DNA from: Spirochaetota bacterium
GTDB taxonomy: Bacteria > Spirochaetota > UBA4802 > UBA5368
DNA: 64,000 nt
Reading direction: 5' to 3'
NCBI GenBank assembly: GCA_004297825.1
Contig: SCSX01000019.1
Location: forward strand, 1 to 64,000
The notes below the pieces were generated by a model. It was not told where the DNA came from. It did not search any database and saw only the letters and a program-made list of their open reading frames with translations. Below are positions 34,115 to 43,082 of this stretch, in pieces (positions within the stretch are counted from its first letter, which is position 1; the number at the start of each line of letters is the position of its first letter). Both the position numbers and the translations under genes were made by a program.

Positions 34115-34537
34115 CGTGCTCGCAAGTGAGCAAACGCCCCCCATATCCCCCCCGGCGGGGGGCAACGGCATCTTTGTCAATGGCAGAGAATGCACACTCT
34201 TCAATTGCTGAAGTTTCCCTCCGGGGGATTTAGGGGGCCTCCTGAGGCAGGTTTTGTGTTATGGGTAATGATCGGGACGGAGGAACGGGGCGGCCGGCAT
34301 TCGGGTATGGATGGCAATTAAAGGCATATAGGGCTTTTTTACGGAGGTTCGGGCGCCGATACTATCTATGGCGTGTCAGTCCGCGGGAAGGAGGGGGCGT
34401 GCCGGGCGGCCCGGTACCGACGAGGGGTGAGGGTCGAATCGGCCCCCCGGATTTTCCGCGGCACGCGTGTCCCCGGAAAGAATGCTGAACGATCCGGGGC
34501 ATGCGCGGCGACCCATCAGGCGTATCGAGCGTGCGTG
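34115..34537 (+). other. Intergenic region with a long imperfect inverted repeat
   Basis: Arms GCCCCCCATATCCCCCCCGG (34136-34155) and CCGGGGGATTTAGGGGGC (34221-34238) could form a large hairpin. The rest is GC-rich without a supported gene: a 75-codon frame from 34261 is Arg/Gly/Pro-rich and unrecognised. No clear promoter for the response regulator was seen. Confidence 0.4.
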
Positions 34538-34927
34538 ATGAACAGTAAGACGAAAATACTCATTGTTGAGGACGAGGCCATATCGGCCATGTTCCTGGAA
34601 ATGGAGTTCAGGAACCGGGGATTCACCGTGTGCGAGCCGGTCGCGACCGTGGAGGGAGCGCTCCAGGCCGCACGGACCGAACAGCCCGACGTCGTGATCA
34701 TGGATGTGAGCCTCCCGGGGGGCGCGGACGGCATAGAGGGCGCCCGCCGGATACTCGAGCTCTTACCGGTCCACGTGATCATCATTACCGGTTACGAGGA
34801 CGAAGCCCTCCGCAAGCGCGCCGAGCTGATCAACCCGGCGGGGTTCTTCGTCAAGCCCCTTTCCGTCCCCCAGGTGAGCCAGATCGCCCGTGTCATCGAA
34901 TCGCTGCGGGAGCCGGGCGGGAATTGA
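34538..34927 (+). CDS. Stand-alone response regulator receiver protein
   Basis: A 129-residue CheY-like receiver domain without an output domain. It has the acidic pair VEDE near the N terminus, the phospho-acceptor Asp in VVIMDVSLPGG, the switch Thr in IIITGYED and the Lys in GFFVKPLS. It therefore relays phosphate or modulates a partner by binding. No histidine kinase is next to it. ATG 34538 gives the standard receiver start NSKTKILIVEDE. Confidence 0.9.
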   Translation: MNSKTKILIVEDEAISAMFLEMEFRNRGFTVCEPVATVEGALQAARTEQPDVVIMDVSLPGGADGIEGARRILELLPVHVIIITGYEDEALRKRAELINPAGFFVKPLSVPQVSQIARVIESLREPGGN

Positions 34928-34942
34928 TTCCCGCGGCCCGCG

Positions 34943-36259
34943 TCAGCCGCGGGCCTGGGCCTGCATCTGCGCGGCGCGCTCTCCCAGGAGTTTGCGCAGC
35001 GATTCGCGGTCGGCGGTGATGTAGCGCGCCACCGCAAGCAGCAGCAGCCCGCAGGGCACCCACCAGAGAATCGCGAAATTCATCATGAAAATCTGTCCCA
35101 GGGGAATCAGGAGGCCGCCGATCGCGGGCCCCAGGCCCTGTCCCAGGTTGTTGGTTATGTTGAACACCGCGAACACCGAGCCGCGGTGCTCCGGCCGGTT
35201 CACGTTCATGAGGATCGCGTTTACATTGGCAGAGGCGACCGAGACAAGAAAGCCCGTAAAAAACCCAAGGGCAAGGTAGAGGGTCATATTTTCCAGCGAC
35301 ATGTTGATGAGCAGGAATGACGGTATGATCCCCAGGAGCACCCCGGCCCCGCACATGAGGGGCATGTAGCGGGGCTGTTTCTTGTAGAGCCATTCCCCGA
35401 CGTAGGCGAAGCCCAGCCCTCCCAGGAGCGATCCGATCCCCAGCACCAGGAATATGAGACTCGCCATCTCCTTCGATACGCCCCGGTGTGTTTCAAAAAA
35501 GTTGATGAGCCAGTAGGTGAGGATTCCCCACGGGACCGTTCCGGGCAGGCCCTGCAGGAAGGTGTAGATATTGGTCTTGTTGGTGAATATAAGCCCGAAA
35601 TCGCTCAGCTTTATCTTCTGCTTGTAGACCAGGCCCTTCTGGATCAGGGCTTCCAGCGCCTCCTCGGTACGGCCGCGTTCGGGCTCCCGCGCGTAGAGGG
35701 CGAAGATGATCGCCAGCGGGATGTTGGGCACGCCTATGAGAATGAACGGCAGCCTCCACCCGAAATCGTTGGTGAGGAATCCGGCAACCTCCACCCCCAG
35801 AACCGAGCCCACCGACCATGCCGTGATCATCCATGCGGAGGCCGAGGCCCTGTTTTCCTCCCTGAAGAAGTCGGCGAGGACCGAAAGGGTGATGGGCATG
35901 ATGCCGCCAAGCCCGATTCCCGAAAGAATGCGCAGTATCGTGAAAGACTCGATGCTCGACGTGAAATACGGGACGCCGGTCAGGATGCAGGGGATCTCGC
36001 CCACCATGATCACGAGCACCATGAGCGCCTTGCGCGGGGCCCTGTCGGAAAAGAAGCCGAACACGATGCTGATTAATGCCCCCACCAGGGTGAAGCCCGA
36101 GCCGATAAGGCCAAGGGTGGTCTCGCTTACGGCGTACTCCTTCGAGAGCTCGGGGAGGATGGCCGACATGATCAACTGGTCGGCGTACAGCAGGGTGGTC
36201 ATAACGAACAACAGACCGAGCGTAATCTTTTCGCGCAGGCTCATTCCGGTTGGTGCCAT
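34943..36259 (-). CDS. MFS transporter (second)
   Basis: A 438-residue major facilitator with twelve predicted helices. Features: LLYADQLIMSAILPELSKEY in helix 1, the loop 2-3 motif GFFSDRAPRKALM, RILSGIGLGGIMPIT in helix 4 and a charged central loop (YAREPERGRTEEALEAL). The helix 1 and 4 patterns are spinster-like or organic-anion-like. It is convergent with the response regulator gene. Two distantly similar MFS genes within 5 kb may reflect related substrates; none is indicated. Confidence 0.85.
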   Translation of the reverse strand: MAPTGMSLREKITLGLLFVMTTLLYADQLIMSAILPELSKEYAVSETTLGLIGSGFTLVGALISIVFGFFSDRAPRKALMVLVIMVGEIPCILTGVPYFTSSIESFTILRILSGIGLGGIMPITLSVLADFFREENRASASAWMITAWSVGSVLGVEVAGFLTNDFGWRLPFILIGVPNIPLAIIFALYAREPERGRTEEALEALIQKGLVYKQKIKLSDFGLIFTNKTNIYTFLQGLPGTVPWGILTYWLINFFETHRGVSKEMASLIFLVLGIGSLLGGLGFAYVGEWLYKKQPRYMPLMCGAGVLLGIIPSFLLINMSLENMTLYLALGFFTGFLVSVASANVNAILMNVNRPEHRGSVFAVFNITNNLGQGLGPAIGGLLIPLGQIFMMNFAILWWVPCGLLLLAVARYITADRESLRKLLGERAAQMQAQARG

Positions 36260-36362
36260 GAAGGATCTCCTTGCAGGATTTGGGTGTATCGGAACAGTCG
36301 GCGGTGAGCATACGCTCAGTCGGGAATTAATGCAATAACATTTTTTGGTCCGATGCGCGAAC

Positions 36363-36408
36363 CGCGAGAATGAAGGCGCGCAAACGTTTGCGCGCCTTCA
36401 TTCTCGCG
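36363..36408. terminator. 46-base perfect palindrome at the end of the usp gene
   Basis: Arms of 23 bases (CGCGAGAATGAAGGCGCGCAAAC and its exact complement, given here only as positions 36363-36385 and 36386-36408) meet without a loop. It lies just downstream of the minus-strand universal stress gene. It shares the GAAGGCGCG core with the palindromes at 16429 and 47616. Confidence 0.6.
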
Positions 36409-36418
36409 CGCCTTGCGT

Positions 36419-36874
36419 TTAATGAATGCTGCTTCTCACCACCAGGGTCTCGGCCGGTGATTCGTTGACCAGCGTCTCCGTGAGGTGCGGGAAAAGCCTC
36501 CAGGCGCGCTTCTTGTGCGTATGCGGGGCCGCAATCACGAGGTCTATGCCGCGCTCCCTTTCCACTTCAATGATGACGTCCGACGCGTGCCCGAACCTGA
36601 TGTCGCTCGACACCGGAATCGTTTTCTTCTTCGTCACGCGAGCCAACTCTTCCTTCATTTTTTTCTTCGCCTGGGCCATGAGTTGGTCCTTTTCGGCCAT
36701 GACATCGGACGCGTCCAGGCAATAGTCTGCGGCGCACTGCTCGACCTCGGGGATGACATGTAATAGATAGATATGCGATTTGTATTTCCCCCCGATATCG
36801 AGCGCCTCCTGTATGGCCATATCGGATTCGCTGCTGAAATCGGTAGTGACGAGGATCCTTTTCGGGTTAAACAT
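36419..36874 (-). CDS. Universal stress protein (UspA family)
   Basis: A 151-residue single UspA domain: RILVTTDFSSESDMAIQEAL at the N terminus, a central VIIEVERERGIDLVIAAPHT and the C-terminal stretch ending VNESPAETLVVRSS. The ATP-binding GxxG-x9-G(S/T) motif is not clear: where it should lie (IAAPHTHKKRAWRLFPHL) the Gly residues are missing, so this copy may not bind ATP. UspA proteins help survive stress in the cytoplasm. Monocistronic, with a long palindrome at its 3' end. Confidence 0.85.
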   Translation of the reverse strand: MFNPKRILVTTDFSSESDMAIQEALDIGGKYKSHIYLLHVIPEVEQCAADYCLDASDVMAEKDQLMAQAKKKMKEELARVTKKKTIPVSSDIRFGHASDVIIEVERERGIDLVIAAPHTHKKRAWRLFPHLTETLVNESPAETLVVRSSIH

Positions 36875-37173
36875 ACGAAACCTCCGTACTACAACATTTT
36901 AAAGACTACTTAAATATAATCTATAGTGAGGCTAACGTCAAACTTCCGCCAGCGGTGTTTCAGGGATGAGTATGCCCATTGAGACAGGACGGCAGCGTTT
37001 TTGATGGAAACCCGCACGGCAGGGGTAGCTTCGCAGGGCTCCCCGCGAGTGCGAGACCGTAGTTTCGCATCAATTAGTACTGATATGCTGAAAAAATTTC
37101 AGATTAATATATTGACAAATAAGTTACTTGGTTCAATGTGATGTAATGTGATGTGACTTGAATCAATATTGAT
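36875..37173 (+). promoter_or_regulatory. Regulatory region of the GntR gene
   Basis: TTGACA at 37112-37117 is followed by a palindrome with arms TTGGTTCAA (37128-37136) and TTGAATCAA (37158-37166), between which AATGTGATGT is directly repeated. This is a likely GntR operator for autoregulation. Upstream (37005-37085) is a diverged copy of the GC-rich repeat with GCAGGGCTCCCCGC. The ATG at 37174 has no clear Shine-Dalgarno. Confidence 0.5.
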
Positions 37174-38262
37174 ATGGCAGACAATCAGAGAGTAACCGGA
37201 AACCTGAATATCGGCCCCCGCGAAGGGGACGATCCCGCCGTATATCCTTTATATAAGAAGATTCTTTCCGAATACAAACAAACAATCCTTGAGCATCGCC
37301 TCATGCCGGGGGACCGCATCGAATCGATCACCGGGTTACAGACGAAGTACCGGATTTCCCGGGAAACCGCCAAAAAGGTCCTCAACCTCCTGGCGGACGA
37401 GGGGCTCATCGAGCAGCACGCGGGGAAAGGCTCCTTCGTGGCCAAACCCAGGGACAAGAAGAGCGTCTGGGGCGTGGTGCTCCCCTTCTACTCGATCCAG
37501 TACGAGGACCTTCTCGCCCGAATCGCCGACAAGCTGGCCCCCCGGGATCGCGAGCTGCGGCATTTTTGCGACTACAACAGTTGGGAAAACGAGATCCGCA
37601 TGGTGGGCTCTATGCTCCGGGAAAATTACGAAGCGGTCATCGTCATACCCACGATGGAGGAGTCGAAGACGAAGGACTTCTACCTGAAAAGACCCAGCTT
37701 CGGTTCGCCCATCGTGTTCCTCGACCATACCATGACGAACTACGATTATCCCTGCGTGATCCAGAGCTACGACCTGGGACTGGTGCGCGGCATGCGCCGC
37801 CTGCTCGAAACCACGCACCGTACGATCGCCCTCGTCAAGAACGACACCTGGAGCGGGATGAACATGATCCAGGAGCACCTCGTGGAGACCTACGAGGATT
37901 TTCTCCAGAAACAGCGCCCGGGGGCGCGGCCGCTCGTGCTTTCGCGGGTGAGCGATCTCTCGGCGGCCATGGTCGCGGAGAAGGGGATCGAGGGCATCTT
38001 CTGCTGCGACGATATCAGCGCGGCGCAGGTGATCGGGCGTATCGGCGAACAGGGAATACGCGTCCCGGGGGACATTCGGGTCGTGAGTTACGGAAATACG
38101 GACGTTGCGCGCTACTTCACGCCTGCGATCACCTCGGTGGATTCGTGCAACGAGGAGATGGCGTCCAATATCGTCGAGCTCCTGGGCCCCGTGATGTCGG
38201 GGGGCGCAATCGAGAACAGGCGGTACGTCGCGCAGCCGGAAGTGATCGTACGGGGGACCTAG
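37174..38262 (+). CDS. GntR-family regulator with LacI-type sensor domain
   Basis: A 362-residue regulator. A GntR winged helix occupies about residues 25-90 (YRISRETAKKVLNLLADEGL, then HAGKGSFVAKP) and a periplasmic-binding-protein-like sensor follows (VWGVVLPFYSIQYEDLLARI to the end), with the family-typical CDDISAAQVIGRI and GDIRVVSYGNTDVARYFTP. AraR-type regulators of this build sense sugars or small metabolites. It directly precedes a corrinoid protein gene and a UroD-type methyltransferase gene, so the ligand may be the methyl donor they use. Confidence 0.87.
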   Translation: MADNQRVTGNLNIGPREGDDPAVYPLYKKILSEYKQTILEHRLMPGDRIESITGLQTKYRISRETAKKVLNLLADEGLIEQHAGKGSFVAKPRDKKSVWGVVLPFYSIQYEDLLARIADKLAPRDRELRHFCDYNSWENEIRMVGSMLRENYEAVIVIPTMEESKTKDFYLKRPSFGSPIVFLDHTMTNYDYPCVIQSYDLGLVRGMRRLLETTHRTIALVKNDTWSGMNMIQEHLVETYEDFLQKQRPGARPLVLSRVSDLSAAMVAEKGIEGIFCCDDISAAQVIGRIGEQGIRVPGDIRVVSYGNTDVARYFTPAITSVDSCNEEMASNIVELLGPVMSGGAIENRRYVAQPEVIVRGT

Positions 38263-38339
38263 CGCACAACGGGGAACGGCGTATCGGCGCCCCGGATGTT
38301 ATAGAAGAATTTTACGACACCAGCATAAGGAGCAGGGAA

Positions 38340-38966
38340 ATGGCCAGGAACGAAAAGCTTTTCAATGCCATCATCGAGGGCAAAAAGGATACGGCGGTGG
38401 CGGCCGTCCGGGAGGCAGTGGACGCGAAACAGAACATCGAGGAAGTGCTCGAGGGATCCATGATCCCCGCGATGAAGGAGATCGGGGACCGCTTTTCCAG
38501 GAACGAGGCCTTCGTCCCGGAGATGCTCATGGCGGCGCGTGCGATGCAGGCAGGGCTCGCGCTTATCGAACCCATCCTGAACGCGAGCGGCCACCAGCCG
38601 CTGGGCCGCGTGTGCATAGGCACCGTGAAGGGGGACCTGCACGACATAGGCAAGAACCTAGTGGCCATCATGCTGAAGGGCGCGGGCTACGACGTGACGG
38701 ACCTGGGCGTGGACTGCGACGCGGAATCGTACTACAAGGCGGTGAGGGAGGGTGCCCAGGCCGTGCTCCTGAGCTCGCTCCTGACCACGACGATGAGCTA
38801 CATGAAGACCGTCGTGGAGAAGCTCGCGGAGTTCCCGAACGTCAAGGTGATTATCGGCGGCGCGCCGGTGACGAAGGAGTACGCGGACTCGATCGGGGCG
38901 CACGGGTACGCGGCGGACGCGGGCGGCGCGGTGAGCGTCGTGAGCGCGTGCCTGGGACTGGCGTAA
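38340..38966 (+). CDS. Corrinoid protein of a methyltransferase system
   Basis: A 208-residue B12-binding protein like MtbC/MttC. The N-terminal helical cap (LEGSMIPAMKEIGDRFSRNE, FVPEMLMAARAM) is followed by the Rossmann B12 domain with GTVKGDLHDIGKN, whose His is the lower axial cobalt ligand, VTDLGVDCDAE, LSSLLTTTM and IIGGAPVT. It carries methyl groups as methyl-cob(III)alamin between two methyltransferases. It lies 77 bases after the GntR gene with AAGGAGCAGGG as ribosome site and 51 before the UroD-type gene, forming one cluster. Confidence 0.92.
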   Translation: MARNEKLFNAIIEGKKDTAVAAVREAVDAKQNIEEVLEGSMIPAMKEIGDRFSRNEAFVPEMLMAARAMQAGLALIEPILNASGHQPLGRVCIGTVKGDLHDIGKNLVAIMLKGAGYDVTDLGVDCDAESYYKAVREGAQAVLLSSLLTTTMSYMKTVVEKLAEFPNVKVIIGGAPVTKEYADSIGAHGYAADAGGAVSVVSACLGLA

Positions 38967-39017
38967 GGAAAAAATTAAAGGGCGGGGGCCGATACGCGCC
39001 TGCCCGGGGAGCCGGAC

Positions 39018-40040
39018 ATGAAGATGAGTATGAGGCAGTGGATCGAGGACATCACCGCGTCCCCGGAGAGAAAGGCGTTCCCGTTCATGGCGGGGACCGG
39101 GGCCTCGCTCGCGGGCGTCCGGTTCGCCGATGCGCTTCGCGACGCGGGGAAACAGGCGGCCTGCGTGGGGGCGCTCGCAAAGCGCTACGAGTCCGCGGCG
39201 TGTATCACGTTCATGGACCTCTCCGTGGAAGCGGAGGCCTTTGGCGCCGAAGCGCGCTGGATGGGGGACGAGACCCCGACCATCACCGGGCGCATCGTGA
39301 CGGATACCGTATCGGCCGGCGCGCTGGAGGTCCCGCGCATTGGCGCGGGGAGGACCGGCGTGTACCTGGAGGCGGCACGGCTGGCCGCGGAATGCGCGGA
39401 CCGGCCGCTCTTTGGCTGCCTCATAGGACCCTTTTCGCTCGCCGGCAGGCTGTGCGGAATGACCGAGGCGCTCCTGGGCGTGCACGCGGAACAGGCCATG
39501 CTGCATACTGTGCTCCGGAAGTGCGCCGGGTTCCTGGAAGAATACGCGCGGGCATTCAAGGCGACCGGGGTGAACGGCGTCGTGATCGCGGAACCGGCCG
39601 CGGGGCTCATGTCGCCCGCGCAATGCGGGGAATTCTCTTCGCGTTATGTGAAAGAGATAATCGGCGCGGTGCAAGACGATGACTTCATGGTGATTTTGCA
39701 TAACTGCGGGGCGACGCCCCGCCACGTCGATGCCATGGCGTCGACCGGCGCCATGGGGCTGCACTTCGGGAACGTCGCCGATATGGGCGAGGTCTGCGCG
39801 AAGGTGCCGCCGGCCGTGCTCGCCTGCGGGAACCTGGACCCGGCGCGCGTGCTCAAGGCCGGGAGCGTCGACGAGGTCCGCGTGAAAACGCTGGAGCTTC
39901 TGCACAGGACCGCGGGATTCAAAAATTTCCTACTTTCGTCGGGATGCGATATCCCCGTGGCGGCGCCCATCGAGAACATCGATGCGATGTTCAGGGTGCT
40001 CAAGGCGTATAACGGGAAGGCGGTGTCGCCCGTGTCCTGA
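39018..40040 (+). CDS. UroD-type cobalamin-dependent methyltransferase
   Basis: A 340-residue TIM-barrel protein of the uroporphyrinogen decarboxylase family, MtaA/MtbA/CmuA side. It has VVIAEPAAGLMSP, ILHNCG with a His and Cys that could bind zinc (the MtaA-type H-x-C), LHFGNVADM, ACGNLDP and a late SSGCDIP providing the third zinc Cys. Such enzymes move the methyl group from the corrinoid protein to a thiol or to tetrahydrofolate. No MtaB/MtbB/MttB-type substrate methyltransferase is next to it, so the methyl donor is unknown. Confidence 0.85.
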   Translation: MKMSMRQWIEDITASPERKAFPFMAGTGASLAGVRFADALRDAGKQAACVGALAKRYESAACITFMDLSVEAEAFGAEARWMGDETPTITGRIVTDTVSAGALEVPRIGAGRTGVYLEAARLAAECADRPLFGCLIGPFSLAGRLCGMTEALLGVHAEQAMLHTVLRKCAGFLEEYARAFKATGVNGVVIAEPAAGLMSPAQCGEFSSRYVKEIIGAVQDDDFMVILHNCGATPRHVDAMASTGAMGLHFGNVADMGEVCAKVPPAVLACGNLDPARVLKAGSVDEVRVKTLELLHRTAGFKNFLLSSGCDIPVAAPIENIDAMFRVLKAYNGKAVSPVS

Positions 40041-40289
40041 GGCTTTTCCGAGCCTGGCGCGGCGAGCTCTGGCTGCTGCTTCTCGCGTGGATCGCGCTCG
40101 CGCCGGTCCTGTTCACGCGGTCGTTATATTCACCACATACCTTGAATAATAGTTGACTTATAATTGTTCGGGTTAAAAATCCTGACGAGCGGGATGCCGC
40201 CGGGGATTGGGGCGATTATGAGTGCGATGTCCCGCCGGTCGTTTCGTCCGGTTTCAATTAATCGTTCAAACTAAAACAAGGGGTATGTC

Positions 40290-40919
40290 ATGTTCAGAAT
40301 CGCAGTAATCACTGCCGCGGTGTGCGCGCTGTGTGTCGGGTGCTCCACCGTGGGAAAGATCCAGATGCGGGTGGACGATATGACGGGAAGCAAGGTCATC
40401 ACCCTCGACCTCGAGCACACGTCGAAGGAAAAAATGCCCGGTTTGCTCTCACCGCGCTACGACTGTCTGACCAAATACGCGCGGGAAATCAAGCCGACGA
40501 ATTCGGAAGTTATCAGGGTAACACTTGTTACTCGAACCTGCGTAGAATGCGACGATATCACGGATAACGCCATCGTAAAAGCAAATGATGAAAAATTTGA
40601 AATCAAGCTGGTGGACAGGGTGGTGGAGGTCAAAACCGAAATAAGCTCGACGACCGAGACTACGCACCAGGCCCGCGCCGACGGCTTTGTCGATTATTCC
40701 AAGCCGGGGAATTCGAAAACCACGACCTCGTCACAGTCATGGAAGGAAATGCGCGGGAAAATAGCGATCACGCCCGAAATGAAAAAATCCCTACTCGCCG
40801 CGAATACCATTACGTACCGCATCTATTCGGGAACAAACCCCATCACCTTCGACCTCAAGCCCGAGGACGTGGTGAAGGTGAAGAAGCTCCTTCTCACGGA
40901 CGGGAGCGATATTAAATAG
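40290..40919 (+). CDS. Predicted lipoprotein of unknown function
   Basis: A 209-residue protein with a lipoprotein signal: hydrophobic IAVITAAVCALCVGC and lipobox CVGC with Cys 18. The mature region is rich in Thr, Lys and Glu (VVEVKTEISSTTETTHQARA) and contains an internal Cys pair (TCVEC). It starts at ATG 40290 with AAGGGG upstream. No family recognised. A -10-like TATAAT at about 40159 could be part of its promoter. It probably faces the periplasm from a membrane anchor. Confidence 0.7.
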   Translation: MFRIAVITAAVCALCVGCSTVGKIQMRVDDMTGSKVITLDLEHTSKEKMPGLLSPRYDCLTKYAREIKPTNSEVIRVTLVTRTCVECDDITDNAIVKANDEKFEIKLVDRVVEVKTEISSTTETTHQARADGFVDYSKPGNSKTTTSSQSWKEMRGKIAITPEMKKSLLAANTITYRIYSGTNPITFDLKPEDVVKVKKLLLTDGSDIK

Positions 40920-41039
40920 CATCGAATCGCCGCGTCGGGGGCAGTTCCGCGATGCGGCGACCATTTTCGAAACCCGCCCCCTCGATAAAAGTCTTGCAAT
41001 CGAAAAAGCCCGGCGATCTCCTGTCCCCTGAGTGCACCG

Positions 41040-41591
41040 ATGCCCGATGAAATAAAAAAGCTGAGCTTCGCCCAGATCACCGCCGCGCGGCTGTCGGTCG
41101 AGGAGGCCGTGCGCGCGGCCCGCTTTCCCGTGTGCGCGGTGATGGAGAATATCCGCAGCCTCTACAACGTGGGCGCCGCCTTCCGCACCTCCGACGGCGC
41201 GCTCATCGAGAAGCTCTACCTGTGCGGGTACACCGGCGCGCCGCCGCGCCGCGAGATCGAGAAGACCTCGCTCGGCAGCGTGCAGAGCGTCCCCTGGGAG
41301 CACCGCCCCGATACCTGCGCCCTGCTGCGCGCGCTTAAAGGGCAGGGTTACCATATCCTCGCGCTCGAGCATACAGATAAAAGCGTCCCCTACACGGAGG
41401 CACGGTACCGCTTCCCGCTCTGTATCGTCGTGGGAAACGAGGTGGAGGGGGTATCCGACGAGGCGCTCGCCCTGTGCGATTCCGCCGTGGAGATCCCCAT
41501 GTACGGCATCAAGCAGTCTCTGAACGCGTCGGTCGCCTACGGGATAATCGCGTACCACCTGGTGAACGAATACCGCAAGGCGAATCCCTGA
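41040..41591 (+). CDS. SpoU/TrmH-family RNA 2'-O-methyltransferase
   Basis: A 183-residue SPOUT methyltransferase without an extra substrate-binding domain. The three SpoU motifs are there: motif 1 ENIRSLYNVGAAFRTSDG, motif 2 LCIVVGNEVEGVSDEAL and motif 3 IPMYGIKQSLNASVAYGI, which form the knotted SAM site. It methylates tRNA or rRNA ribose, with target unknown. ATG 41040 follows the convergent-free stretch after the lipoprotein gene. It is convergent with the flavoprotein gene (12-base gap). Confidence 0.9.
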   Translation: MPDEIKKLSFAQITAARLSVEEAVRAARFPVCAVMENIRSLYNVGAAFRTSDGALIEKLYLCGYTGAPPRREIEKTSLGSVQSVPWEHRPDTCALLRALKGQGYHILALEHTDKSVPYTEARYRFPLCIVVGNEVEGVSDEALALCDSAVEIPMYGIKQSLNASVAYGIIAYHLVNEYRKANP

Positions 41592-41603
41592 GCCCGGGCG
41601 GCG

Positions 41604-42698
41604 TTACCTTTCCCCGTACATCTTCATGCCCCGCACCCCCGCCCGCATCACGAGCGCGCGGAGAAACGCGTTATACATGAACGGCGCCTTGAAGGTCTTC
41701 GCGATTATCGAACGAACGAGCGGGGCGCTCTCCCTCCGGTAACGCGGGAGGAGCGTGTCCAGGTCGCCGCCCGCCGCCGCGTCCGCGAATGCCATGGCGC
41801 TTCTGAGGGCGTAGCTGATTCCCTCGGCGGAGGTGGGGCTGATAAACCCGGCCGCTTCCCCCACGAGCACGGTCCTGCCGGCGCCGCACCGCACCTGGCC
41901 CGCGCGCGCCGGGCGCAGGAGGAGCGTGCCCTTCGTCCTGCCCGCGCGCGGGAACCGGTACCCGTATTTCGTGAGCTTCTCTTTCAACAGCGCGAACTTT
42001 TTCCACGGCTCGTCGCGCGGTGCGAGGGCGGCGCCCACGATGAGGTGCCCGTCCTTGGGAATGGTCCACGAATAGAAATCGGTGACCGCGCGGTCGAAGA
42101 TCGCGGAAAAATAGGGGAGGGGCGCATCGGCCCGCACCCATTCCTGGATGGCGAGGTAGGTGGTCCGGAATTCCTCCCCGGGGAAGAGCGCGGCGCGCAC
42201 GCGCGAGGAGGCCCCGTCCGCGCCTGCGAGTATGCGCCCGCGCGCCGTGTATTCGCGCGTTCCCTGCAGGAAGCGCACGCTCACGCCGGAGGCGTCCTGC
42301 GCGAACCCGGTGAGCCGGCACCCGCAGCGCACGTCGACGCTTCCCGGTACGAGCGAGAGCAGCCAGCGGTCGAACGCCTCGCGGTCCATGTTCAGGTAGT
42401 GCCGCTGGTAGTAGCGCTCGAGCCCGTTGTCGAAATCGATCGTGCGCACGGTGAAGATTTGCGGCCCCACGCACGCCGCGAGCGGCACCCCGAGTCCCAG
42501 GCGCGCGAGCGTCTCCTGCGCGTCCGGCGCGAGCAGCCCCCCGCAGCACTTGATCCCCTGGTACACGCCGCGCGGCGGCCGCAGGAGCGGCCGCTTCTCG
42601 ATCACGAGTATCCGGTAACGCGATCCCAGCAGGCGCGCGAGCGTGGAGCCTGCCGGTCCCGCGCCCGCGATGATGATGTCGTACCGATCGTTCTTCAT
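41604..42698 (-). CDS. Geranylgeranyl reductase-like FAD-dependent oxidoreductase
   Basis: A 364-residue flavoprotein. The N-terminal Rossmann motif DIIIAGAGPAGSTLARLLG binds FAD ADP, ILAGADGASSRVRAALFPG is the DG motif, and VLVGEAAGFISPTSAEGISYAL is the GD-like second FAD motif. The family reduces isoprenoid chains (geranylgeranyl groups of lipids or menaquinones) or hydroxylates aromatic rings. A Cys in KCCGGLLAPDAQ matches geranylgeranyl reductases, which fits that function better. Substrate unknown. Confidence 0.85.
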   Translation of the reverse strand: MKNDRYDIIIAGAGPAGSTLARLLGSRYRILVIEKRPLLRPPRGVYQGIKCCGGLLAPDAQETLARLGLGVPLAACVGPQIFTVRTIDFDNGLERYYQRHYLNMDREAFDRWLLSLVPGSVDVRCGCRLTGFAQDASGVSVRFLQGTREYTARGRILAGADGASSRVRAALFPGEEFRTTYLAIQEWVRADAPLPYFSAIFDRAVTDFYSWTIPKDGHLIVGAALAPRDEPWKKFALLKEKLTKYGYRFPRAGRTKGTLLLRPARAGQVRCGAGRTVLVGEAAGFISPTSAEGISYALRSAMAFADAAAGGDLDTLLPRYRRESAPLVRSIIAKTFKAPFMYNAFLRALVMRAGVRGMKMYGER

Positions 42699-43082
42699 GC
42701 GGCGCGCCTCCCCGTGCGGTGATGTGGCCCCTTAGTGCGTGCGAATCGTCAAAAAGGCGAGCATTTTTTCGGCGGAAGGGGCGAATCGGCGCATCGGCCC
42801 CGGGGTGAGGAATACCGGCCATATATAACTATATACGGGGTCCCGCGAGAAGGGCATCGGACGGCAGCGGCCTCGGGGGTCCGATACCGCATCGCCCCCG
42901 CAGGGTACTATCGGCCCCCCGAAATAACTATTTTACCCGGCAATGCCGATATAATTACAGGGAACAATCGCAGAAACTTACGTCTCCGATATGCGTGAAT
43001 ACGAGCTTACGGGGACCAGGGAGGAATATCTCGTCAATCCCCCTCTCCCCTATTCTTACACGTCGTTAATGATCCTGGGAGT
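42699..43082 (+). other. Intergenic region with dispersed repeat copy
   Basis: About 380 bases without a gene I can support. A copy of the CGTGTAAGA repeat lies on the minus strand at 43035-43062 (CGTGTAAGAATAGGGGAGAG). GC-rich short inverted repeats with CGGCCCC/GGGGTC occur around 42800-42930, and CCGATATAATTAC near 42946 may contain a -10 for the SpoIIE-like gene. Confidence 0.4.

Noticed and set aside
34261-34488. A 75-codon open frame
   Set aside because: It is Arg/Gly/Pro-rich, lacks a Shine-Dalgarno and overlaps the GC-rich intergenic DNA; no recognisable feature.
40041-40125. A short hydrophobic frame after the UroD-type gene (WLLLLAWIALAPVLF)
   Set aside because: It has no start with a ribosome site and ends soon after; it may be a gene remnant but cannot be supported.
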